A program made the translations under genes and the position numbers. The notes below the pieces were generated by a model. That model had not been told where the DNA came from. It searched no databases and worked only from the letters and a program-made list of their open reading frames with translations. DNA of 12,077 bases from positions 1 to 12,077 of the forward strand of contig JAEZAS010000419.1 in the NCBI GenBank assembly GCA_023430365.1, given 5' to 3'. The first letter of the stretch is position 1. Every line of letters starts with the position of its first letter. The stretch comes from Planctomycetota bacterium (lineage in GTDB: Bacteria > Planctomycetota > Planctomycetia > Pirellulales > Pirellulaceae). This document shows positions 6,342 to 12,077 of this stretch, piece by piece.

Positions 6342-7091
6342 ATGATTTCAGCGGTCGAACTATCCAAGGAGTTCAAGTCGGGCCGTACGACCGTCTCAGC
6401 GCTCGATCGCGTGTCGTTTCGCGTCGAGCAAGGGGAAGTCTATGGCCTGCTCGGAGAGAACGGCGCGGGCAAAACGACCACGCTGCGGATCATCCTGGGC
6501 CTGTTGCAGCCCACTTCGGGCTATGCCGAGGTCGACGGCTGCCGCACGCTCGAATCGCCCGATGAGGTGAAGGCGAGGATCGGCCTCGTATCGACCAGCG
6601 CCGGGTTGTATCAGTGGCTCACGCCGCGGGAGATGCTGCTGTTCTTCGCCGATCTCTACGGTTTGACGCCGGAGATTGCCGAGCGAAACGTCGCGGGGCT
6701 GGCGGAGCTGTTTGAGCTGACCGATTTTCTCGATCGTCGTTGCGGCGGGCTGAGCACGGGGCAGAAGCAGCGTGTGAACCTGGCCCGCTCGCTGGTCCAC
6801 GACCCTGCCGTGCTGCTGCTCGACGAGCCGACGCGTGGTTTGGACGTGATGGGAAGCAAGATCATCTTCGACTACATCGCCACGGCCCGCGAGCTGGGCA
6901 AGTCGGTCATCGTGTCGACGCATCGCCTGGACGAAGCCGAGCAGTTTTGCGATCGGTTCGGCCTGCTCCACCGCGGCCGATTGATGCACGAGGGAACGCT
7001 GGCGGAACTGCAGGCGGCGACCGGTTGCCGCACGCTCACCGAAATCTTTCTGCGTAGCCTGGCCTCGGGCCGGCAGGAGCCGGCCGCTTGA
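6342..7091 (+). CDS. ABC transporter ATP-binding protein, NatA-like
   Basis: Cytoplasmic ATPase subunit of an ABC-2 exporter; 249 residues. Motifs in order: Walker A GENGAGKTT (38-46), a degenerate Q-loop segment LVSTSAGLYQWLT (82-94) without Gln as in NatA-type ATPases, signature LSTGQKQRV (137-145), Walker B VLLLDEP with Glu162, D-loop GLDV (167-170), and the H-loop His194 in VSTHRLDEAE. The gene runs straight into the permease-protease gene with a TTGA overlap, so it powers that permease. NatA/NatB of Bacillus export Na+, and the closest resemblance in layout is to that family, but the substrate here is unknown. A GTG at 6321 would add seven residues; ATG 6342 is preferred because the GTG falls in a small hairpin (6310-6321) and homology begins at ISAVELSKEF. 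No clear Shine-Dalgarno sequence precedes either. Confidence 0.9.
   Translation: MISAVELSKEFKSGRTTVSALDRVSFRVEQGEVYGLLGENGAGKTTTLRIILGLLQPTSGYAEVDGCRTLESPDEVKARIGLVSTSAGLYQWLTPREMLLFFADLYGLTPEIAERNVAGLAELFELTDFLDRRCGGLSTGQKQRVNLARSLVHDPAVLLLDEPTRGLDVMGSKIIFDYIATARELGKSVIVSTHRLDEAEQFCDRFGLLHRGRLMHEGTLAELQAATGCRTLTEIFLRSLASGRQEPAA
7075..7079 (+). promoter_or_regulatory. Ribosome binding site deciding a TTG start
   Basis: AGGAG at 7075-7079 lies 8 nt before TTG 7088, whose last two bases form part of the upstream TGA stop (7089-7091). This supports the TTG start and translational coupling. The ATG at 7098 is out of frame; the next in-frame alternative is GTG 7145, which has no comparable site. 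Confidence 0.65.
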
Positions 7092-9343
7092 ACGAACATG
7101 TAGCCCCGCAGCGTCCACCGCAGTCGGCCCCCCAAAGCGGCCCCGTGCTTGGAGCACGCTTCCGCCGCCTCGCCCTGAAAGAACTGCGAGAGACGCTGCG
7201 CGACCGCCGTACGATCATCACGCTGCTGCTGATGCCGGTCCTCGTCTATCCGGTCCTTGGCATCGCGCTCCAGCAATTTGCCCTGTCGGGGACTGCGACC
7301 AAGGCGGACGTCGTTTGGCGCATCGCCGCCGAGACCCCCGAGGACGCCGACCTTTTCAAACGTCTGCTGGACGTTGGTGACCGGCAACTCGACCAGAGCG
7401 AAACGCCCCCCTTGCCGCCGGCCGAATTGAATCTGCCCGAACTCCCCGACCAGGCCGACGCCGAATCCCCTTTGCCGCAAAACCGGAAAGAGCGAGGTCC
7501 GTCACAGCGCCGAGCGCCGCGGATCGAGATGTGGGAGTCGACCAGTCTCAAGGAGCAATTGCGGAGTCTCGATATCGACTTGGGAATTCGTCGGCGTTCC
7601 GGCCCTGACAGGCAGGAGGGCGAACCGATCGAGTTCGAGTTGCTCTACCGGTCCAACATGCCGCTCAGCCGGGAGGTGGCCGAGTATGTCGAGGCGCGCT
7701 TGCGGGCGTTCAACGACTCGCGTTGGCAAGGCCGCCTGCGCCGCTCGGGCGAATCGACCTCGCCCGCCGTCGGCTGGCGATGGGAGCCGATCGTGCAGGA
7801 GGCGGAATCTCAATTTTCCTACGCCGCGCTCGCGCCCATCGTGCTGATCCTGATGACGATCACCGGCGCCGTGTATCCGGCGATCGACCTGACGGCCGGC
7901 GAGCGCGAGCGGGGCACGCTCGAGGCGCTGATGGCCGCCCCCGTGCCGCGTATGAGCCTGCTCGGGGCAAAGTATGTGGCTGTGCTCGTCGTCGCGATGC
8001 TGACGGCCATCGCCAACCTGATTGCCATGAGCATCACGCTCCGCGGCACTGGCCTCGGCGAAGCGGTGTTTGGGCCTCAGGGGCTGACGTTTGGCGTCGT
8101 GCTGCTGGTGTTCCTGCTGCTGAGCCTGTTCGCCGCGTTTTTCTCGGCGGTGCTGCTGGCGATCACCAGCTTTGCCCGCAGTTTCAAGGAAGCGCAGGCC
8201 TACCTGATCCCGCTGATGCTCCTGTCGCTGGGGCCGGGCTTTGTGAGCGTGATCCCGGGCCTGAAGCTCGGCGGTTTGCTCGCGGTCGCCCCGCTCGTGA
8301 ACATCGTGCTGCTCGCGCGCGATGTCATGCAAGGAACCGCCGAGGCCTTGCCTGCCACGGTGGCTGTGCTGTCGACGATTCTGTACGCCATCGCGGCCCT
8401 GGCCGTCGCCGCCAAGATTTTTGGCAGCGATTCGGTTCTCTACGGCAGCCAAGGAAGCTGGAGCGATGTCTTCCAGAAGCCGGATGCTCCGCAGGAGTCG
8501 GCGTCGGTCGGTGGGGCCTGGCTGACGGCGGCGCTCGTCTATCCCATCTACTTCGCGGCGATGGGGACGCTCTCGACGCTACGCGAGCAGCCGGTGGTGT
8601 GGCAGATCACGCTTGCGGGCTTGAGCACACTACTGGTGTTTGGCTTGATTCCCTGGCTGGCCGGCCTGCGGCAGCGCTTGCAGCCGGTCAGCGGTTTTCA
8701 ACTGCGGCGGCCGCCGCTGCTCGCGATCGTGGGGGCGATGTTGCTCGGCGTCTCGCTCTGGCCGCTCGCCCATGAGCTGTTTGTCGTCGTGCAGCAGTTC
8801 GGCCTGGGAACCATCAGCTCGCAAACACTGCGTGACTTGGTGCCGCAGGTGGAGCAGCGTCTGACCGCTTGGCGCGAGCTTTCGCCGGTGCTGATTCTGG
8901 TGGCTTTTGCCTTGCTTCCCGCGGCGTGCGAGGAGTTTTTCTTCCGCGGGTATCTGCTGGGCGCTCTGCGAAAGCGCTGGCCGGCCTGGGGGGCGATTCT
9001 GGCGACGGCGGTGCTGTTTGGCGTCTTTCACCTGTCCGTCGGTGGGCTGGCGGCGGTCGAGCGTGTGGTGACGAGCACATTTCTGGGGCTAGTGCTCGGC
9101 TGGCTTTGCTGGCGGACGGGTAGCATTTGGCCGGGCGTCGTCACGCACACGCTTCACAACGGCCTGCTGCTGTCGCTGGCCTACTGGAAGGACAAGTTGC
9201 CGTGGGGGCGAGAGGCGTCCGACACGGGACATCTGCCAGCCGCATGGATTGCCGGCGCGGCCGTGCTGACGATCGTCGGCATTGGGCTGTTCTACTTCGC
9301 CGGCCGCTCGGCAAGCACGCGAAACGTCGGCTCGTCGACGTAG
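7088..9343 (+). CDS. ABC-2 permease (NatB-like) fused to a CPBP-family intramembrane protease
   Basis: A 751-residue inner-membrane protein with two parts. The NatB-like half has the juxtamembrane helix LALKELRETLRDRRTI (28-43), TM1 at about 44-62, and a large extracytoplasmic insert at about 63-245 that includes a Pro/acidic stretch (105-145). Five or six further membrane helices follow between 247 and 445, with the conserved ERERGTLEALMAAPV motif (272-286). After a linker and more helices (478-560), a CPBP (Abi/CAAX-type) protease domain occupies about 598-700. Its active-site motifs are complete: EEFFFRG (Glu615, Glu616, Arg620), FGVFH (Phe644, His648) and HTLHN (His687, Asn691). The family cleaves within membranes, acting on prenylated or other peptides. 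The partner ATPase is encoded just upstream with a 4-nt overlap. Substrate unknown: Na+ and drug export, or peptide processing with export, are both possible. I believe this fusion is already annotated in planctomycetes. Confidence 0.9.
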   Translation: MNEHVAPQRPPQSAPQSGPVLGARFRRLALKELRETLRDRRTIITLLLMPVLVYPVLGIALQQFALSGTATKADVVWRIAAETPEDADLFKRLLDVGDRQLDQSETPPLPPAELNLPELPDQADAESPLPQNRKERGPSQRRAPRIEMWESTSLKEQLRSLDIDLGIRRRSGPDRQEGEPIEFELLYRSNMPLSREVAEYVEARLRAFNDSRWQGRLRRSGESTSPAVGWRWEPIVQEAESQFSYAALAPIVLILMTITGAVYPAIDLTAGERERGTLEALMAAPVPRMSLLGAKYVAVLVVAMLTAIANLIAMSITLRGTGLGEAVFGPQGLTFGVVLLVFLLLSLFAAFFSAVLLAITSFARSFKEAQAYLIPLMLLSLGPGFVSVIPGLKLGGLLAVAPLVNIVLLARDVMQGTAEALPATVAVLSTILYAIAALAVAAKIFGSDSVLYGSQGSWSDVFQKPDAPQESASVGGAWLTAALVYPIYFAAMGTLSTLREQPVVWQITLAGLSTLLVFGLIPWLAGLRQRLQPVSGFQLRRPPLLAIVGAMLLGVSLWPLAHELFVVVQQFGLGTISSQTLRDLVPQVEQRLTAWRELSPVLILVAFALLPAACEEFFFRGYLLGALRKRWPAWGAILATAVLFGVFHLSVGGLAAVERVVTSTFLGLVLGWLCWRTGSIWPGVVTHTLHNGLLLSLAYWKDKLPWGREASDTGHLPAAWIAGAAVLTIVGIGLFYFAGRSASTRNVGSST

Positions 9344-9717
9344 ACCCCTTCGCGGTTGAGCTGAAACACCATAACCGCCTGCGGCCAGCCGAAGCAGCGC
9401 AGTAGGGCATCGAAAACGTCCGGCGGACAGTCTCCCTTGAGCGCGACATAGGCCAGTTCGTCGCCGCGGTCGTAAAGGTTTCCCTCGACCTGCCACTCCT
9501 TACCGGCGCCAACCCACAGGAATGAGCCATCGGGCTCGGTGTACACCCGGGGAAGGCTTTCGAGGGCCGCCAGGGCGTCGTCGAACGTCGCTGCGCCGTG
9601 GGCGCGAGCCCCCTCGGGCAAGCGAACCGTCGGCCAGCTTCGCCCCTGGAGCGATAGCGGCTCGCCGGGCTCCGTGGCGGAGGGAGCGGCCTGAATGTGG
9701 ATGTCGAATTGGTACAT
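9292..9717 (-). CDS. Hypothetical protein, 141 aa
   Basis: I do not recognise a named family. The protein is soluble, with no signal peptide or membrane segment. It begins MYQFDIHIQA and contains a helix FDDALAALESLPRVY, then EPDGSFLWVG, WQVEGNLYDRGDELAYVALKG and a late FDALLRCFGWP segment; the mix of short strands and helices suggests a compact alpha/beta domain. The balanced composition and lack of frame damage argue that it is real, not a shadow of the permease gene, which it overlaps only by its last 52 bases (9292-9343), tail to tail. The frame is open upstream, so ATG 9747 (ten residues longer, MDERSPQTLP) is an alternative; neither start has a good Shine-Dalgarno site. It is transcribed divergently from the CapA-like gene. 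Confidence 0.65.
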   Translation of the reverse strand: MYQFDIHIQAAPSATEPGEPLSLQGRSWPTVRLPEGARAHGAATFDDALAALESLPRVYTEPDGSFLWVGAGKEWQVEGNLYDRGDELAYVALKGDCPPDVFDALLRCFGWPQAVMVFQLNREGVYVDEPTFRVLAERPAK

Positions 9718-9887
9718 CGGGAGCGTTTGCGGAGAGCGTTCGTCCATCGGCAGGGCGACCGATTGGTGGCGAAATCGTCCATGTCGCCAGCGGTCCGACA
9801 TTCTATCGCAAACGTTCGCTCTGCGGCCGCCGCCAGCGTACATTGATTCGCACCATAACCTGCCCCCTTCTCTGCGAGGCTCTGCTC
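9718..9887. promoter_or_regulatory. Divergent promoter region between the hypothetical and CapA-like genes
   Basis: These 170 bp separate two divergent starts and must hold promoters for both. An 8-bp inverted repeat, CGTTTGCG (9724-9731) and CGCAAACG (9807-9814), is seen, and AGAGCG (9733-9738) has its complement CGCTCT at 9817-9822. The pairs are not nested, so they do not form one hairpin; they could be inverted operator half-sites. A weak sigma-70-like pair (TTCGCT 9816-9821, 17 nt, TACATT 9839-9844) reads towards the CapA-like gene. GAGG at 9876-9879 is its probable ribosome binding site, 8 nt before ATG 9888. Confidence 0.35.
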
Positions 9888-10862
9888 ATGGCGTTTCTCC
9901 CGATGTTGCGGCGTGTGGCCTGGCTCGTGGTCTTTCTGTCGATCGGTGTCGCCGCGAACGCGGCCGGCGGCGATGACGGTCTCGTCGAGGTGATCTACGT
10001 CGGCGACATCATGGTCGACGACCTGCCGGGCAAATTCATCGAGCAGGGCAACGATCCGTTCGCCGAGTTTCAGGAAATGTTCGACTTCGCCGACCTCGTC
10101 GTGGGCAACCTCGAATGCGTCGTCGGCACGAAAGGCCAGCCGGAGGACAAGCCGTGGACGTTTCAGGCCCACCCGCGGGTCATTCCAATCCTGGCCCGCC
10201 ACTTCGACGCGCTCTCAGTGGCCAACAACCACACCGGCGACTACGGCAAGGAGGCGTTTATGGAAACGCTCGACCTGCTCAAGGGCAAGGTCCCCGTATT
10301 CGGCGGCGGCAAGAATCTGACCGAGGCTCGCACGCCTCTCCTCGTCGAGAAGAAGGGCATCAAGTTCGCCTTGCTGGGCTACAACGAGTTTAAGCCGCGC
10401 TCATTCGCCGCGACCGACGACGCGCCCGGCTGCGCCTGGGCCGTCGATGAGCACGTGCTGGCCGATATCAAAGCTTCGCGCGAGAAGCATGGCGCCCAGA
10501 TCGTGATTCCCTACATGCATTGGGGGCATGAGGGAGAACCGGAGCCGAGCGAGCGGCAGAAGACGTTCAGCCGGCAGATGATCGACGCGGGGGCGAGCGT
10601 CGTGATCGGAGCCCATCCGCACATCGTGCAAGGAACGGACGTCTATCAGGACCGGCTGATCGCCTACAGCCTCGGCAATTTCGTCTTCGACGACTTTGAG
10701 GACCCGTCAGCGTTCCTCGGCTGGGTGCTGCGGATGCGATTCGATCGCGAAGGGCTGGTGAACTGGGAAACGCACATCGCCCGCATCGACCAGCAGGGGA
10801 TTCCGCACCTCGATAAGGTGTCGAAAGGTCCGGCCGGCGAGCGAGGAAAGAAGGCGAAGTAG
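9888..10862 (+). CDS. Secreted CapA-family protein (metallophosphatase-like)
   Basis: A 324-residue exported protein. Residues 1-25 form a signal peptide (MLRR, then AWLVVFLSIGVAA) with an ANA-A cleavage site. The mature part shows the CapA family (PgsA / poly-gamma-glutamate synthesis, calcineurin-like fold) motifs in order: GDIMVDD (39-45), GNLECVV (73-79), NNHTGDYG (113-120), FGGGKNLTEA (138-147), MHWGHE (210-215), GAHPHIVQG (241-249) and YSLGNFVFDD (260-269). Metal-binding Asp, Asn and His positions expected of the fold appear intact. CapA is named from capsular polyglutamate export, but no pgsB/pgsC partners are here, so the true role, perhaps envelope polymer processing, is open. The frame is open back to 9522, but ATG 9888 is chosen because the signal peptide begins there and a GAGG site precedes it. 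No lipobox cysteine is seen. The Lys-rich tail (GERGKKAK) looks disordered. Confidence 0.9.
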   Translation: MAFLPMLRRVAWLVVFLSIGVAANAAGGDDGLVEVIYVGDIMVDDLPGKFIEQGNDPFAEFQEMFDFADLVVGNLECVVGTKGQPEDKPWTFQAHPRVIPILARHFDALSVANNHTGDYGKEAFMETLDLLKGKVPVFGGGKNLTEARTPLLVEKKGIKFALLGYNEFKPRSFAATDDAPGCAWAVDEHVLADIKASREKHGAQIVIPYMHWGHEGEPEPSERQKTFSRQMIDAGASVVIGAHPHIVQGTDVYQDRLIAYSLGNFVFDDFEDPSAFLGWVLRMRFDREGLVNWETHIARIDQQGIPHLDKVSKGPAGERGKKAK

Positions 10863-10877
10863 ACGACCGGAAATAAC

Positions 10878-10902
10878 CGGCGTCAGCTCCGAGGGGACGC
10901 CG
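10878..10902. other. Hairpin between convergent genes
   Basis: CGGCGTC (10878-10884) and GACGCCG (10896-10902) form a 7-bp stem with an 11-nt loop between the stops of the CapA-like gene (10862) and the aminotransferase (10915). There is no T tract on the + strand after the stem. It may act as a weak bidirectional terminator or an RNA 3'-end stabiliser. Confidence 0.4.
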
Positions 10903-10912
10903 CTACTACCAG

Positions 10913-11854
10913 CTATTTCACATCGGTGGTGGCGGCTTCGCGAACGGCGAAGCGGTGGGCCTGGGCTTCGATATCGAAGCCGACGCGCTCGCTCCAGGCT
11001 TGCAGCAGCTTTGAGGCGATCGGGCCCCGCCGGCCGTCGCCGATGGGTTTGCCGTTCACGCGAGTCACCGGCCAGACGCACGGGCTGGTGCTGCAGAGGA
11101 GCACTTCGTCAGCCGCCGCCACGTCCTCGACGCGCAGATCGCGCTGCGAGAGCGGCAGGCCGAGCTCGATCGCCAGCGACTCGAGCACCCCCATGCTCAC
11201 GCCCGGCAATATCTTGCTCTTCGGCGGCGAGACAATGCCGCGGTCACGCTCGTAGATCAGCAGGTTGGCGGTCGACGCTTCGGTGACGAAGCCTTCGTGG
11301 TCGAGCATCAGAGCCCGAGCCCCCGGTTCGATCGCTCGGGCGTGCATGTCGGCCAGGTAGTAGTGCATCCGGCTACGGCATTTCAGCTCCGTGGGCCAAC
11401 AGTCGCCGGGAACCTGGCGAATGTCGGTCACGACGAGCGATTCCCCCTGCTCGTACTTGTCCTGCCAAAGCTGAAAAGCGAGCGGCTGGGTGTGCATGCC
11501 GATCGTCGGGCCGCCGCGAGTCGCGTCGCCGGTGTAGCTGGCGTAGGGACCGGGAGTGATGAAGATTGTCAGCCCCAGGTCGTCCGAAGGGTCGAGATGG
11601 CGATGGTTCACATAGACCAGCTCGCAGGCGTTCACGCCGATCTCGGCCAGCGACAAGCCCGGATCGACCCCAATGATCGCCAGCGAATGGCGCAGCCGTT
11701 CCAGGTGTTTCTCAAGCTGGAACAGCCGGCCGCTGAACGTGCGAAGCTGTTCGGCGACGGTCACCCCTTGGACGAAGCCGACATCGAAGGGGGAAACGGC
11801 AAGTTGCGAGAGAGGCAGGAATTGGCCGTTGAGGTAGGCGACAGGTTCGGGCAT
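10913..11854 (-). CDS. Class IV PLP aminotransferase (branched-chain / D-amino acid aminotransferase-like)
   Basis: A 313-residue fold-type IV PLP enzyme. The N-terminus reads YLNGQFLPLSQLAVSPFDVGFVQG (7-30), the usual opening of the family. The cofactor lysine is expected at Lys158 in ELKCRSRMHYYLA, and the PLP-phosphate region TEASTANLLIYERD (191-204) has the conserved Glu192. SPPKSKILPGVSMGVL (209-223) and TSPCVWPVTRVNGKPIGDGRRGP (256-278) complete the family pattern. Members transfer amino groups of branched-chain or D-amino acids, or act as 4-amino-4-deoxychorismate lyase (PabC); the sequence alone does not decide between these. The frame is open 48 codons further upstream, but ATG 11854 is chosen because homology starts at VAYLNG; its Shine-Dalgarno site is poor. 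It converges on the CapA-like gene with a 50-nt gap. Confidence 0.88.
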   Translation of the reverse strand: MPEPVAYLNGQFLPLSQLAVSPFDVGFVQGVTVAEQLRTFSGRLFQLEKHLERLRHSLAIIGVDPGLSLAEIGVNACELVYVNHRHLDPSDDLGLTIFITPGPYASYTGDATRGGPTIGMHTQPLAFQLWQDKYEQGESLVVTDIRQVPGDCWPTELKCRSRMHYYLADMHARAIEPGARALMLDHEGFVTEASTANLLIYERDRGIVSPPKSKILPGVSMGVLESLAIELGLPLSQRDLRVEDVAAADEVLLCSTSPCVWPVTRVNGKPIGDGRRGPIASKLLQAWSERVGFDIEAQAHRFAVREAATTDVK

Positions 11855-12077
11855 GCGGCGGTCTGGGGCAGTAAGGCAAAATAGCGATGCGTCCCGCACC
11901 GCCCATGAGCCGATTCTGGCACAGCCCCTGAAAACCAACAATCCCGCTTTATCGGGCCGGCGTTGAGCTAGCGTCGGCCTGCAAAATAGGGGTGGCACGC
12001 CCTGGAGCGCAGCGAAGGGCGTGGCAGCATCGCAGCTGAGTCAGCCACGCCCAACACACCCTTAAGGGGGTGGCACA
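11855..12077. other. Intergenic region upstream of the aminotransferase gene
   Basis: No gene is seen in these 223 bp. The part next to the aminotransferase must contain its promoter, but no clear boxes are evident. A hairpin lies at 11955-11979: GGCCGGCG (11955-11962) with CGTCGGCC (11972-11979), one G-T pair, 9-nt loop. Beyond 11989 the sequence becomes a GC-rich repeat-like segment described separately. Confidence 0.6.
11989..12077. repeat. GC-rich repeat-like segment with nested inverted repeats
   Basis: GGGGTGGCAC occurs at 11989-11998 and again at 12067-12076, at the window edge. Between them ACGCCCT (11997-12003) pairs with AGGGCGT (12016-12022), extended by C-G and by T-A/G-C beyond a mismatch. 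GGGCGTGGC (12017-12025) is also a perfect inverted repeat of GCCACGCCC (12044-12052), and the palindrome CCCTTAAGGG sits at 12059-12068. The pattern of competing hairpins bounded by a direct repeat suggests a dispersed intergenic repeat (REP/MITE-like) that may continue beyond the window. I recall similar GTGGCACGCCC-type segments in planctomycete genomes but could not check. Confidence 0.5.

Noticed and set aside
5075..6376. 433-codon open frame antisense to the barrel gene
   Set aside because: It is His/Ala/Arg-rich without motifs and runs across the strong + strand terminator; the signal peptide and beta-signal on the + strand are decisive.
7502..8452. 316-codon antisense frame within the permease gene
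   Set aside because: Composition dominated by Gln, Arg and His, the typical reverse translation of hydrophobic membrane helices.
1..12077. Defence island, CRISPR array, transposon or secondary-metabolite cluster
   Set aside because: No repeat-spacer pattern, transposase, nuclease, synthase or carrier-protein motifs were seen. The CPBP domain ('Abi' by name) is fused to a transporter and is not evidence for phage defence.

Overview
The window (about 12 kb, GC-rich) looks like chromosomal DNA from a member of the Planctomycetota, probably the Pirellulales/Planctomycetia side. The inference rests on a DUF1551/BBP7-like outer-membrane barrel (a family I associate with planctomycetes), an ABC-2 permease fused to a CPBP intramembrane protease, few clear Shine-Dalgarno sites, and GC-rich intergenic repeat hairpins of a style I associate with these genomes. 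No search could be run. I see no rRNA, tRNA, CRISPR array, transposase or phage gene.

Region 1 (1-4561, + strand) is a metabolic block: the 3' end of a FadB/FadJ-type multifunctional beta-oxidation enzyme, a FadA-type thiolase, a fold-type III PLP enzyme of the D-threonine aldolase / D-serine dehydratase family, and an ATP-dependent PEP carboxykinase. Fatty-acid breakdown to acetyl-CoA, deamination or retro-aldol cleavage of a D-hydroxy amino acid, and gluconeogenic PEP formation are a plausible set for growth on non-sugar carbon. The first three genes are tightly packed. pckA follows a 92-nt gap that contains two small hairpins.

Region 2 (4562-6258) is a 426-nt non-coding leader followed by a secreted, cysteine-rich outer-membrane beta-barrel protein with the strongest ribosome binding site in the window. 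It ends in an excellent intrinsic terminator, followed by a second cluster of alternative hairpins, each also followed by a T tract.

Region 3 (6342-9343) is a two-gene ABC export operon: a NatA-like ATPase, then, across a 4-nt stop/start overlap, a 751-aa NatB-like permease carrying a complete CPBP (Abi/CAAX-type) protease domain at its C-terminus. A conserved-looking hypothetical gene on the - strand overlaps the 3' end of this operon tail to tail by 52 bp.

Region 4 (9718-12077) holds a secreted CapA-family metallophosphatase-like protein (+) and, convergent to it, a class IV PLP aminotransferase (-). The window ends in a GC-rich intergenic segment with nested inverted and direct repeats.

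Most of the window is recognisable housekeeping or envelope biology. The most interesting items are the permease-protease fusion, the stacked alternative terminators after the barrel gene, the His-x-Cys metal site in the D-threonine aldolase-like enzyme, and the Cys-rich plug before the barrel. I found no convincing evidence for a wholly undescribed multi-gene system.
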